Shown here piece after piece: positions 8,105 to 17,009 of a stretch of DNA of 26,379 nucleotides (its first letter is position 1; every line of letters starts with the position of its first letter). The notes below the pieces were generated by a model that did no database searches, was not told the origin of the DNA, and was given only the letters and a program-made list of their open reading frames with translations. This DNA is from a virus. The translations under genes were made by a program, and so were the position numbers. The DNA lies in the IMG/VR virus record IMGVR_UViG_3300009059_000052, positions 1-26,379 of that record, one strand, 5' to 3'.

Positions 8105-11100
8105 CTAAATGTCTTCAGAATTATTTAAAATTGCATTAGAATCATTATATTCAAATCCTACATAGTCTGGGGAGAATACTGCGGTGCGGTTAATGGAAAT
8201 AGAAATAGAGGCCAGATTGGATTGTTTAGGAGTAGGAAAAGTAAATAGATAATATCCTTGGTCTTCATAAGAGGTAACAGAAGCATTAAAAAAATCTAAT
8301 ACAGAAACATCACTTCCTTCTACTCCTCCAATTCCATAATTTATAGAAAGGCCAGTTGCTTGTTGTAAATAATCTACTACGTTTATACTACCAAGAGCAT
8401 TAATAGATACTTTAGCATATTTAAAACCTATACCTCTACTAACATTTTGTTCCCACCAAAGATTAATAAAACCTGTGCCTGGGGTATAGAATGCGTTGGT
8501 AAGGAATGAAGATTCATTAATTGTGCCAGCCGAATTAATAGGAGTATTATATTGTCTAACAGTATATGTAAATAAAGCAGTATTAGGATATTTAAATATA
8601 TTATTTTCATTTAGTTCTCCATCAGAAGCTATTATACTATTACTACTAGTTGGAGTATAGGGTAATTCACCATTATAAAACTCGGCTTGATCACTATGTG
8701 CTAGTTGAGTTATACCTAAAGGAGTTACAACTCTTTCATTCCATGATTGAGAATTAACTGTTATAGGAGTTAATGAGTTATAATCATTAAAAGTACCTCC
8801 TGTGCTTCCAGTAATAAATCCAGAAGTTATAGAACCGCTATAATAATTGTTACTGCTAGTAACTTGTGGTTGTATAACTTTACTTCGTTCTAATAAATGT
8901 TGTTTAATAACAATGCCTGATTTTAGGTTTGTTCTTGCAGGAACAAAATCCTTAATCATTTTAAATAGTGAGTTATCAAAATACTTAATTAAACGAATGT
9001 AATTTATTGGTTTAAAATAAGGTTGTTGTGCTACCCATTGGTTAGAAGGACTAAAATAGCTATCAGCATACGTCCATAAATCAGGATATGTTGGGTAAAA
9101 AGTTTGTCTAGGATCTCCTATGTATTCTCCTATGTCAAAATATCCTAAAGCACTCTTAATACGATTGTCTGTTTGAGTTTGGGGTGAAAAAGCAACCTCT
9201 AAAGAACTAATATCCGGAGATACACTAGCAGTAGATGGAGGGACTTGTTCTATACCTCTAAAAGGAGATAAAGTATATGCTTCTTGAGTGTATTGAGCAT
9301 TAATATCAGGTAAAGAAGCATCCATAGCACTTGATGAAAGAATTAAAATTCGATCATTTACAATATCTCGTATACCAGTTCGAGGAATAGTATTAGTATA
9401 ATTTCCTCCTAATTCATTTACATTTAATGTAGTAGTAACAGGTAAACCGTACATACTAATAATATTTTGCAAGCCAGCTACTGTTCCTTTAGATTTTAAT
9501 AAATAAGGTAAATTATGGTAAATACGCTTATACATTTCTTTATTAACATCATCTAAAGGAGTATAGTATGATTCTCTTGATGCTGTAACATATGTAGCGA
9601 TTTTTTCCCTATCTGAGCCGGGTGGGAGGGTATCAGAAGGGGTATTAACGGTTTTGGTTCTTAGGTAACTTCCAGAGTCAAATCCAGTAAAGGCATTAAA
9701 CAGGTCACTAGTAGAGAAATTGTTTTGGTAAATTTTTAAACCAAATGATCTAATAGCATCTGCTACTAAATCTTTAGAAATCCCATATTCTATGCGGTTA
9801 TCCCCACTATATCTATTAGTTACATCTTTATAATATACCCAAATATTATCATAATATTGGCCAATCATATCAATAAACACTTTATAAGGCTCATTTTGAG
9901 GATCATCTCTCAAATATGAAGGTATAGTATTTATTAAATAATCTTGATTATTTTGATCATAATCTAAAGCAGTACTTAATAATCCTTCATACCAAGTGGT
10001 AACAGAAGCATCACTGCTAGTTACTAGGGCGTATGGGGGAGTAACAGTACTTTTAGGGTAAGTAATTGAACCTGTTTCAAAATACAAATAATATTCAAAC
10101 CCATCAAAATTTTTAATTATATCTGTAATTTTATTACTGAAATATAGAACACTGGAAGTTATAGATGTGTTTGTGGTTTCATTAATGGTGTTTAAACTTG
10201 AATTGTATTGTTCAATAAGTTGAACTTTATAGAAAAAATTTCCAACTCTTGATACTGCAGAAGAAAAATGCACAAAGCTGGAAAAATCAGAGTAATTAAT
10301 TCCTATTTCTATGCTTTTTTCAGCTAAATATGAAAGAATTTGATCGTATGAGGATACAAGTCCTGTTGTTAATAACTGTTCATAATTGATATAATCAGTT
10401 GAATTATTAATTCTATCCTTTAAAGGGAGATTTAAATTTGGACCTTTAAGTGTAGGATTAGTTAATCTAGGAGTGACAGGTAAAAATTCAAATTCAACAT
10501 TAAATGCTAATGAATCTGCAACTTTAGTAACAATCCATAATGTATCTTTTAAATCAAATTGAGGAGGTAAAGGTTCATATAAGTTAATTAGTACCTCATA
10601 TTGTGTGCTTGTTTTATCAAGTAAAATATTATTAGCTATAACTAACTCATTATCTCCAAAATTTAAATAAAAATCTTGGAAATATGTTGAATCGTTTGAT
10701 CGTCTTTTAAATTGATTTACTAAATCTTCAATTTCAAAATTTACTAAGATATTTGAAGCTAATCTTACTTCTGTTCTATCTGGAGATATATTTTTTAGAT
10801 AATAGTTTTGGCCTTCAAAAGATGAACCAAGTTCATTACTAAAAAAGTTATATATAGTATTATAGGATCCTTGAAAAAAACCAGCATCAAGTAGATTTTT
10901 TTCAGGGTCTAAACTAATTTCATATGTTGTAGAAAAACCCGAAGCTCCATCAACCGTATTAGCTATGACTTGATAACCATTAAAATTATGGTTAGTAAGA
11001 GTATAAGATCTATCTAAAGATTGAATAGTATATTCTACATAATGTATTGAAGGATTAAATGTAGAAGGAGAAGGTTCAGTAGAAAGCAAGCCTAAGTCCT

Positions 11101-11161
11101 GGGGGGAGTAGGATTGGATTTCTAGGCTATTAGGGTCTAAAGAAGTTATTTCTGCTGCCAT
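8105..11161 (-). CDS. Very large tail/baseplate protein (1018 residues)
   Basis: The product is 1018 residues long, beta-rich in its first 450 residues. At about residues 425-500 is a helical part with DMIGQYYDNIWVYYKDVT and EYGISKDLVADAIRSFGLK. Residues 546-586 read RIYHNLPYLLKSKGT, ISMYGLP and VNELGG. This NLPYLLKSKGT...YGIP-type block is one I recall from large phage tail proteins of the tail-protein-I/baseplate kind. In size and position (downstream of gp25 and gp6) it matches T4 gp7 (1032 residues), but I see no direct sequence evidence for gp7 and do not use the name. Its ATG overlaps the stop of the coiled-coil gene as TAATG. Its stop (8105-8107) lies inside the open frame of the next gene, which raises a frameshift question. 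It probably forms part of the baseplate wedge. Confidence 0.75.
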   Translation of the reverse strand: MAAEITSLDPNSLEIQSYSPQDLGLLSTEPSPSTFNPSIHYVEYTIQSLDRSYTLTNHNFNGYQVIANTVDGASGFSTTYEISLDPEKNLLDAGFFQGSYNTIYNFFSNELGSSFEGQNYYLKNISPDRTEVRLASNILVNFEIEDLVNQFKRRSNDSTYFQDFYLNFGDNELVIANNILLDKTSTQYEVLINLYEPLPPQFDLKDTLWIVTKVADSLAFNVEFEFLPVTPRLTNPTLKGPNLNLPLKDRINNSTDYINYEQLLTTGLVSSYDQILSYLAEKSIEIGINYSDFSSFVHFSSAVSRVGNFFYKVQLIEQYNSSLNTINETTNTSITSSVLYFSNKITDIIKNFDGFEYYLYFETGSITYPKSTVTPPYALVTSSDASVTTWYEGLLSTALDYDQNNQDYLINTIPSYLRDDPQNEPYKVFIDMIGQYYDNIWVYYKDVTNRYSGDNRIEYGISKDLVADAIRSFGLKIYQNNFSTSDLFNAFTGFDSGSYLRTKTVNTPSDTLPPGSDREKIATYVTASRESYYTPLDDVNKEMYKRIYHNLPYLLKSKGTVAGLQNIISMYGLPVTTTLNVNELGGNYTNTIPRTGIRDIVNDRILILSSSAMDASLPDINAQYTQEAYTLSPFRGIEQVPPSTASVSPDISSLEVAFSPQTQTDNRIKSALGYFDIGEYIGDPRQTFYPTYPDLWTYADSYFSPSNQWVAQQPYFKPINYIRLIKYFDNSLFKMIKDFVPARTNLKSGIVIKQHLLERSKVIQPQVTSSNNYYSGSITSGFITGSTGGTFNDYNSLTPITVNSQSWNERVVTPLGITQLAHSDQAEFYNGELPYTPTSSNSIIASDGELNENNIFKYPNTALFTYTVRQYNTPINSAGTINESSFLTNAFYTPGTGFINLWWEQNVSRGIGFKYAKVSINALGSINVVDYLQQATGLSINYGIGGVEGSDVSVLDFFNASVTSYEDQGYYLFTFPTPKQSNLASISISINRTAVFSPDYVGFEYNDSNAILNNSEDI

Positions 11162-11523
11162 TATGAATTAATGTTGGGTTGGTTAGTGCTTGGTGAGGCT
11201 TGTAAAGAAATTAATTGTTGGTTGGCGGCAAGTAGATCTTGTCTTAGGGTAGTTATTTCGTCTAATAAAAGTTGAATTTCTTCATTAGTTTGTTCAAAAC
11301 CAATATAGTCACCACTAGTTTTAACTAGATATTCATGTGAATTAGTATTTCCATTAGTAGGAATATCATAAAACAAAGTATTATATAACTCAAAAAACTC
11401 CCCTACAGTTATAGTATCTGCTAAAGGGGGTGGCGGTACTGATACTTGTGAAAAAGAAGTATCAATAGTATTTTCATAGTTTTGTTTATTAAAAACTGTT
11501 TTATTTAACGGATAATTAGCCAT
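11161..11523 (-). CDS. Small coiled-coil protein in the baseplate block
   Basis: The 120-residue protein starts MANYPLNKTVFNKQNYENT and has a Pro-rich stretch near residue 31 (PPPPLAD). A predicted helix at about 78-105 (EEIQLLLDEITTLRQDLLAA) has the heptad pattern of a coiled coil, and the C-terminus is flexible. The start overlaps the preceding gene by 8 nt and its stop overlaps the next start as TAATG, so all three are translated together. Size and coiled coil would suit an assembly adaptor or trimeric connector next to the 1018-residue protein. I do not recognise a family. Confidence 0.65.
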   Translation of the reverse strand: MANYPLNKTVFNKQNYENTIDTSFSQVSVPPPPLADTITVGEFFELYNTLFYDIPTNGNTNSHEYLVKTSGDYIGFEQTNEEIQLLLDEITTLRQDLLAANQQLISLQASPSTNQPNINS

Positions 11524-12637
11524 TAACTACTTTAAAATAATAATTATTATCAAAAATTATTGTTGAACCATTTATGATACTTTTAATAAGTATCTTATAA
11601 TATCTTTCAGGTTCTAAACCATTCATATAAAGTGTAAAATAACTGCCTTGTTCATCAACACTTAATTGAGTATATTGATTATCGTAATCTACAACAACTT
11701 CATTAGTATCCAAGTCTTTTATTGAAAAATATGAAGAAGTTGGAAGATAATAGTTTTGTGTATAGTAAGAAGAAGTTTGGAAAGTTCTTGTTGGGTATGT
11801 TGGTCTGCTGTTAACCCTAAATATATTTACACTTTCAGGATAAAAAACACCAATGTTATTATCTACAGATACAGTAGCAATTGTTGTAGACAATTTAGTA
11901 ATAACAGAAGAACCAGTATTAAACGTGTAATCTCTCCATCTAAATTCTAATTGTGGTGGGTATATAGTATGAGTATCTGAGGAAAAGAATTGAATTTTAG
12001 ATTGATAATCTTCATTATTAATGAATTCAATAGCTTGTTTAGCTATAATTCCATTATTATCTATAGTACCACTATACCATGCTTTAACCATATTAGTAAC
12101 ATTAGTATCAATGTCACCTGAGTCTTTATAAGTAAAGCTTTGAGTTGAATAGATAGGTAAAATAGTAGAATTTGATGAACTTATATACCAAGTACCTCCT
12201 CCAATCTCATTCCCGTATGATGCTGTTACGAAAGCTGGGAAGCCGCTAGTGGTCCAGGCGTTACTTCCAGAATATGATCTCCAAGTCCAACTAACCCCAT
12301 TTTCAATTTCAGGACTATAATTGTATTTTCCGGTACCCATATTCCATGTAGTAGAGACAGGGTAAAATTCTAATGTTGTAGTAGTTGATAAACCTTCTAA
12401 ATTAGCAGCAAATCCTCTAAAATTAGCTTGCCATTGAGAACCACTAATTTTGTTAGTAACAATATCATTAATCTCATTTGAATCAAATTGGATTAAAAAT
12501 CTACTAGCTTGAGGGTAGGAAGATAAATTATTTACTAAAGTAGTAGTTTCTATTACTTCATCTAACCCTGTATTTTTGTTAGGGTAAAGGGAATAAATAG
12601 TAGCATCTTTAACAGGAAATAGTTTATAAACAGCCAT
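11516..12637 (-). CDS. DNRLRE-like domain tail protein
   Basis: The first 110 residues resemble a DNRLRE-type beta-sandwich: MAVYKLFPVKDATIYSLYPN, then NTGLDEVIE, then ASRFLIQFD, the usual order of ADATIY, N-x-G and RxLIxFD. Aromatic motifs follow (WNMGTGKYNYSPE, NGVSWTWRSY) and then a two-part beta-rich C-terminus (residues 240-373). DNRLRE domains are known mostly from extracellular proteins. In a phage baseplate block such a domain probably serves as a structural or host-surface-contacting module. A copy of the ATATTTAT motif ends 9 nt before its ATG, so a late transcript may begin here, separating this gene from gp6 just upstream (22-nt gap). Confidence 0.7.
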   Translation of the reverse strand: MAVYKLFPVKDATIYSLYPNKNTGLDEVIETTTLVNNLSSYPQASRFLIQFDSNEINDIVTNKISGSQWQANFRGFAANLEGLSTTTTLEFYPVSTTWNMGTGKYNYSPEIENGVSWTWRSYSGSNAWTTSGFPAFVTASYGNEIGGGTWYISSSNSTILPIYSTQSFTYKDSGDIDTNVTNMVKAWYSGTIDNNGIIAKQAIEFINNEDYQSKIQFFSSDTHTIYPPQLEFRWRDYTFNTGSSVITKLSTTIATVSVDNNIGVFYPESVNIFRVNSRPTYPTRTFQTSSYYTQNYYLPTSSYFSIKDLDTNEVVVDYDNQYTQLSVDEQGSYFTLYMNGLEPERYYKILIKSIINGSTIIFDNNYYFKVVNG

Positions 12638-12646
12638 TTTTTTATT

Positions 12647-12654
12647 ATAAATAT
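12647..12654 (-). promoter_or_regulatory. ATATTTAT motif, candidate late promoter of the DNRLRE-like gene
   Basis: The coding strand reads TATATTTATAATAAAAAAA directly before the ATG at 12637, with a 9-nt gap after the 8-mer. It lies in the 22-nt gap after the gp6-type gene. There is no TTTG box at the host spacing. Confidence 0.4.
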
Positions 12655-12659
12655 AAGAA

Positions 12660-14519
12660 TTACAAAGATACTATACGCCCTTTAATATCAGAATCAGGGT
12701 ATTTAACTTCAAAAATCATCGGATCTAATGAAGGATAAATAGTATTATTTTGAGTTGCCCCAGCAATATCATACGCAAAAGGAGAATACCCTGCAGAAAT
12801 ACCTACTTTATTAGTTACATTAATAGTTTTAACAGTTTGAACACCATCAAGTTTATCAAGCATAACATATAAATCTCTTAATGTGATAGGCTCATTCATT
12901 TGCCATTTGTCAATTTCAAAATAACTTTTTAAAACATTAATACAACTAATTAATACTTCACTGTTATTGTATTCCGGGAGAACTATAATATCAAAATCTA
13001 CTCCAATATTAATGGTATATCCATCTCTAATTCGGATAGTGTCATTAATCATTCTATATTGGGATAAATATGTTTTTAAATTTTGTTTTAAAGCATTTGA
13101 GGCTGGTTTAAGTTTTTTATTAGCATCATAAGCTAAAACATAAAGATCTAATGTGGAAGGAGTTTCTCCAGGAAGAATATTTTCTAGCTTTTCGGGTTCT
13201 AAATATATTTTGGCTATTGAACCATATTGTGAGGGTAAACTTAAAGCTCTAACTAAATAATCATCTTGGGTTACTGTTCTTAATTGAGTACCAAATGCTG
13301 CTAAAGAATTAAATCTTAATTCATCAGTAGTATCTCCATCTTTACCTCCAGTAGCTGCTAAAGGGTTAGTAATTGCTACTGATCCAAGAACTCTTTCTCG
13401 GAGAGTAGGGTCTAGACCAGCAGTAACAATGGTGATATTAGTAGTATTAGTAATTGAAGTAATTGAATTAGCAGGTACATTAGCTGCTACTCCCCCTCCA
13501 GTTAAATATCTTACTGTTAAAGTTGTATTACTTGGAGCAATACCATAAGTACCTGTATATAAAAAATTAGCAGGGTCATAAGCTGTAAATAAGCGTTGGT
13601 CGATTGGGATAGTAAGATTTAATCCTATAAGATTTGGTGTCGGTGTGATAGTAGCATCAAAGTTAGAAGTATTAGTTCCTGCACCAAATTGAATTTGAAG
13701 AGTTGTAGGGGAAGTAAATCTTGAAACAAATCTTCTTGAGACTTTTAATAGTTGTAACAAATATGGTACTTCACCTGAATCATTAGGATTAGTATTAGTT
13801 ATTGTGTCATATATAGTTTCTTGGGCTAGATATGGCACTTCATACCATTCATTATTATCACTATCTACTATATCTAATACTTGTATTATATTAGCGTCAT
13901 TAATTTCTATAGTTTGAAAACGTTCTGGGGATCCAAATGAAAAGTCAATAGAGGTTACATTAGCTGAAATTGCATTTCGGGTTTTTTTAAGTAAGAAGAA
14001 ATCAGGAACACCACCTACTGTACTATAAATTGTAATTTGAGTAGGGTCAGCTGAGCTAGAAAAGGTAAAATCTACAGGATCTTGCATAACAAAACCTGTA
14101 GCGCCATTTAAATTGGAGGCTAAAGTAGTGTTAGCTGCTATTTGTATAGCATAATCAAAATCAGGAACCCAAGTACTATCTGCAACATTTAGTTTAGCAG
14201 GAACCTGTTGGTAAATATCAACAGCAGCCAATGCTACACCAGTTACTTTAGGTCTGTAGCCTAACATATATGCTAAAGTATATAAATTATTCTGTTGGCG
14301 AGCAAACTGAACAAAGTTTTCTTGAATTTGGTTATCAAGATAAAATGACATCACATCACCAACATAAGCTGACATTTCCAAGAACAACATTCCTGGGGAT
14401 GAGGGTGAAAAGTCATTATATGTTGATGGAAAATAGGTTTTAGTGTATTCAATAAGGGCATTCCTTAATTCACCAAAATCTTTATTTATATATTTTATAT
14501 CTTTATTTTCAGTTGCCAT
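12660..14519 (-). CDS. 6: Baseplate wedge protein, T4 gp6 / baseplate J-like
   Basis: The 619-residue protein opens with the gp6-type N-terminus: YINKDFGELRNALIEYTKTY, then DFSPSSPGMLFLEMSAYVGD, then a helix with LDNQIQENF and QQNNLYTLAYMLGY. The middle carries a beta-rich baseplate-J-like region (around 300-400). The segment AFGTQLRTVTQDDYLVRALSLP near residues 405-425 is the most typical J-family sequence. The C-terminal 130 residues include NPDNLKSYF-like helices before a final beta domain. T4 gp6 has 660 residues and forms the wedge dimers that hold the baseplate ring together. The gene directly follows gp25 with a TAATG overlap, the same order as in many T4-like phages. This is among the most secure assignments in the window. 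Confidence 0.9.
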   Translation of the reverse strand: MATENKDIKYINKDFGELRNALIEYTKTYFPSTYNDFSPSSPGMLFLEMSAYVGDVMSFYLDNQIQENFVQFARQQNNLYTLAYMLGYRPKVTGVALAAVDIYQQVPAKLNVADSTWVPDFDYAIQIAANTTLASNLNGATGFVMQDPVDFTFSSSADPTQITIYSTVGGVPDFFLLKKTRNAISANVTSIDFSFGSPERFQTIEINDANIIQVLDIVDSDNNEWYEVPYLAQETIYDTITNTNPNDSGEVPYLLQLLKVSRRFVSRFTSPTTLQIQFGAGTNTSNFDATITPTPNLIGLNLTIPIDQRLFTAYDPANFLYTGTYGIAPSNTTLTVRYLTGGGVAANVPANSITSITNTTNITIVTAGLDPTLRERVLGSVAITNPLAATGGKDGDTTDELRFNSLAAFGTQLRTVTQDDYLVRALSLPSQYGSIAKIYLEPEKLENILPGETPSTLDLYVLAYDANKKLKPASNALKQNLKTYLSQYRMINDTIRIRDGYTINIGVDFDIIVLPEYNNSEVLISCINVLKSYFEIDKWQMNEPITLRDLYVMLDKLDGVQTVKTINVTNKVGISAGYSPFAYDIAGATQNNTIYPSLDPMIFEVKYPDSDIKGRIVSL

Positions 14520-14986
14520 TATAATGTAATTTGAAGATTTTCAGGAGTGTTTCCTAAATATGAATAATTTATAGATAATTGTATAGCATTTTCATCATAT
14601 ATTGGAGTTAAAGATACTCCATTTATCCTAACTGCAGGGAAATTTGTTGAGAGGTCATTACCTATTTTAATTTCTAAACCTTTTAAATATTCATCTGTTA
14701 TGTTTTCAAACAGTTGATTTTGTAAATTAGAACCAAATCCAGGATTAAGAACTCGTTCACCTTTATTAGTTAATAAAAAATTAATCATGTTTGATTTAAC
14801 TTGATCAATTGTTGTGTATGTTGAGGTAAATACTGAGGTTCCTGTGGCTAATGATGGATTAAACCCAGAACCCGTATATAATGGGGTACCAGTATTAGTA
14901 GCACCCCCATTAAAAGGAATAGATATCCCAACCGCAACTCGCTGGTTTAGGTCTAAAGGGTTTTGGTTTGCTATTCTAATTGCCAT
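14519..14986 (-). CDS. 25: Baseplate wedge protein, T4 gp25 family
   Basis: The 155-residue protein belongs to the GPW/gp25 family. The hallmark is VKSNMINFLLTNKGERVLNP, then GFGSNLQNQLFENIT, then a beta strand pair with FPAVRINGVSLTP. The sequence GERVLNPGFGSNL is the family core. gp25 joins the tail sheath start to the wedge in contractile tails. T4 gp25 is 132 residues; the extra length here is an N-terminal segment with a Gly/Thr-rich loop (residues 27-55). Its ATG overlaps the upstream stop as TAATG and its stop overlaps the gp6 start the same way. The family has no lysozyme activity despite an old database name. Confidence 0.92.
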   Translation of the reverse strand: MAIRIANQNPLDLNQRVAVGISIPFNGGATNTGTPLYTGSGFNPSLATGTSVFTSTYTTIDQVKSNMINFLLTNKGERVLNPGFGSNLQNQLFENITDEYLKGLEIKIGNDLSTNFPAVRINGVSLTPIYDENAIQLSINYSYLGNTPENLQITL

Positions 14987-15336
14987 TATTTAGTCATTAA
15001 TCCCATTATTTGATCTAAACTTACTTCACCACCAGGTAAACTTGAACCTTCACCTACTGTACTAACAGGAGGAGGAGTATAAGTGGGTTGAGCGTGTGAT
15101 GAATTAGCTGTAAGTACAGCATCAAACTCACCACCAATCATACTACGCAAGTTACGTTTAATATCTGGGTTGATACTGGTATGAGTTGGTTTTGTAGTGT
15201 AAGGGATAGGGTTAGCATTTTCATTAACTACAGTTTTAGGAGAGCGTACGGCCTCAAGAAGTATATCTTTAATTTCTTCTTGAATTGCTTCACGAACTGC
15301 TTCTTTAATTAACTTTTTTAAAAAATCTGTTTTCAT
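14986..15336 (-). CDS. Small protein with amphipathic N-terminal helix
   Basis: The 116-residue protein begins MKTDFLKKLIKEAVREAIQE, a strongly amphipathic Lys/Glu helix of about 30 residues. A Pro/Thr-rich flexible middle and a short conserved-looking C-terminus (SLDQIMGLMTK) follow. I do not recognise a family. The helix contains IKE at 10-12, which fits the I/L-x-E cleavage pattern of T4-type prohead proteases, but short patterns like this occur by chance. It is the first gene of a run with gp25 and gp6 (TAATG overlaps) and has an ATATTTAT motif only 4 nt before its ATG, so it may head a late transcript. A scaffold, chaperone or small virion protein are all possible. Confidence 0.7.
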   Translation of the reverse strand: MKTDFLKKLIKEAVREAIQEEIKDILLEAVRSPKTVVNENANPIPYTTKPTHTSINPDIKRNLRSMIGGEFDAVLTANSSHAQPTYTPPPVSTVGEGSSLPGGEVSLDQIMGLMTK

Positions 15337-15340
15337 AGTT

Positions 15341-15348
15341 ATAAATAT
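15341..15348 (-). promoter_or_regulatory. ATATTTAT motif 4 nt before the 116-residue gene
   Basis: The coding strand reads AAATATTTATAACTATG, so only AACT separates the 8-mer from the ATG at 15336. If this is a -10 element, the transcript would begin at or very near the start codon. It sits in a 16-nt gap after the 547-residue gene and has no TTTG box at the host spacing. Confidence 0.42.
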
Positions 15349-15352
15349 TTGA

Positions 15353-16996
15353 TTATTCAGCTGTTAATTGAGGATTTGAATCTATAATAAATTTTAGTTG
15401 ATCCAAAAGTACTTGTGGGTCTGATGCGAATGAGGAGTCGGTTTTTAGTACAGGTACTCCTTGTCTATTAACTGCTTGAGCAAAACGTCTAGGGTAAGAA
15501 GTATTAGAAGTAGTGTCTAGTTTTAATTCTAAAGTAAATCCTTTATAAATATTATTTTGTTGTTGAGTAGATTTAATCACATCACTATTGCTTAGTCCTG
15601 TAGATTCATTAATAAAACCATCTAATTCAGTATTAATTTCTTCAAAGGGTATAGGAAGTTTAATGTCTTCAGTAGCAACAGGTAAAGGCTCATTTGGTGG
15701 AGTATTATAATTAGGATCTTCAGCACATTGAAGCATTAATGCATCTAAAGATCTTAATATAACTAAAATTACTCCAAGTAATGTTCCTATAGTAGCCAAA
15801 GCTACAGTTGCAATATTGAGTACTACATTAAGTTTTTTGGCGGTTTCTTCAATTTTAGCTAAACCTACAGGCACAACTGGAGGGGCGGGGAGAGGTACAA
15901 ATGTTGCTGCTAAAATACCAATTCGTATGGCTGTAACTGCAGTGTTAAGTCCTATAGTTATTTTGGATAAAGTTGTTACTGTTTTATAAATAGCATTAAT
16001 TTGTCTTACTAATTTATTACGTTTTTCTATAAGTTGTAATAATTTAGCTCTATTAGGACAAGAAGCTAAATCTTTTAAAGTACTTAAAGGTAATTTAGCT
16101 AAAACACCTTGTACTACGGCTGCTCCAAAAGGTAATAACAATGTTATTAAAAAAGGAATAATTTTTCTTCTAATTTTATCTTTTTGGGCATTAAAAATAT
16201 TAACTAATCTTGCTTGGGGTGAAAGTTGTGATTTTAATGTCCTATCTAAAGTTTTATTATTTTCAGCTTTTGTTTCAGCATTAAGTTGAGATGTAGCAGT
16301 AGTAGTAGGATCAGGTTCAGGCGATAAAGTACCACGAGGTATTTCTGTTATTGTATTATCAGAAGGTAGATTAACTAGAGGTATTTGGCTTATTTGAGCA
16401 TCTGTAGGCCAATATCGTGAGGCACGACTTGTAGAACTGATGGTTAATGTTATAGTAGCAGGGTTACTATATGGTGAAAAATCACTATCAAGGAATCTAG
16501 CTACAGCAAAACTATTATAATCATTACTGTATTGGTTATAATTAGGGTTAGCTTCTAATACAGTTGATAATTCCCAATAATTAAGGGTTTTAGAAGTAGT
16601 TGCACCTGAGGCAAGAGCTGCTCTTCGAGCTGCTTCATTTTGAGCTCTAGATTCAGCAACATTTTTGTCAAGACTTTCACCTAAAATATCCCCAGCAGCG
16701 TCTCTAACTCTATATTTTCCATCAGCTTCTTGTACTGCATCTGAAACTTGGACTCCAGAAACTGTAGTTGTAGTATCAGTTACTTGGAGGTTAGCCTCTG
16801 TTAAATAGAGAGCAGTAACAATATACTTAAAGTCATTATCTGAATTAAGGAGTATATTACCATTTATATCAGCATGGGCTATATATACTATTGAATCGGG
16901 AGAGACACTATCAAAAGATTTAGCACCAAATATTGTAGCTCCAGGTAATGGATTTTGGGTAGATGCATCTTTTACAGTTAATATATATTGGGGCAT
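15353..16996 (-). CDS. Tail protein with carboxypeptidase-regulatory-like N-terminus and hydrophobic core
   Basis: The 547-residue protein starts with a carboxypeptidase-regulatory-like beta-sandwich (YILTVKDASTQNPLPGATI, then HADINGNILL, residues 1-75). An Ala/Arg-rich helix (112-135) and a beta-rich part with YWELSTVLEANPNYNQ follow. Three hydrophobic segments come next, at about 279-302 (PFLITLLLPFGAAVVQGV), 346-380 and 390-416. The C-terminal 60 residues (YKGFTLELKLD, PRRFAQAVNRQGVPVLK) look like a separate conserved module. There is no signal peptide. Hydrophobic helices in a baseplate-block protein suggest that it could enter the cell envelope during DNA ejection, or that the helices pack inside the virion. 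It follows the 479-residue gene by 13 nt. The family name is unknown to me. Confidence 0.68.
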   Translation of the reverse strand: MPQYILTVKDASTQNPLPGATIFGAKSFDSVSPDSIVYIAHADINGNILLNSDNDFKYIVTALYLTEANLQVTDTTTTVSGVQVSDAVQEADGKYRVRDAAGDILGESLDKNVAESRAQNEAARRAALASGATTSKTLNYWELSTVLEANPNYNQYSNDYNSFAVARFLDSDFSPYSNPATITLTISSTSRASRYWPTDAQISQIPLVNLPSDNTITEIPRGTLSPEPDPTTTATSQLNAETKAENNKTLDRTLKSQLSPQARLVNIFNAQKDKIRRKIIPFLITLLLPFGAAVVQGVLAKLPLSTLKDLASCPNRAKLLQLIEKRNKLVRQINAIYKTVTTLSKITIGLNTAVTAIRIGILAATFVPLPAPPVVPVGLAKIEETAKKLNVVLNIATVALATIGTLLGVILVILRSLDALMLQCAEDPNYNTPPNEPLPVATEDIKLPIPFEEINTELDGFINESTGLSNSDVIKSTQQQNNIYKGFTLELKLDTTSNTSYPRRFAQAVNRQGVPVLKTDSSFASDPQVLLDQLKFIIDSNPQLTAE

Positions 16997-17009
16997 ATTT
17001 TAAAATTAA

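Noticed and set aside
8428-8610. A 60-codon minus-strand frame within the 1018-residue gene
   Set aside because: A Leu/Ile-rich shadow of the AT-rich coding sequence in another frame; the host frame is continuous and protein-like across it.
14480-14495. TATAAATA on the minus strand, a perfect T4 late promoter
   Set aside because: It lies inside the coding start of the gp6-type gene, where the codons spell a KYINK-type sequence expected for that family, and points into the gene without a matching downstream start. Probably chance in AT-rich DNA.
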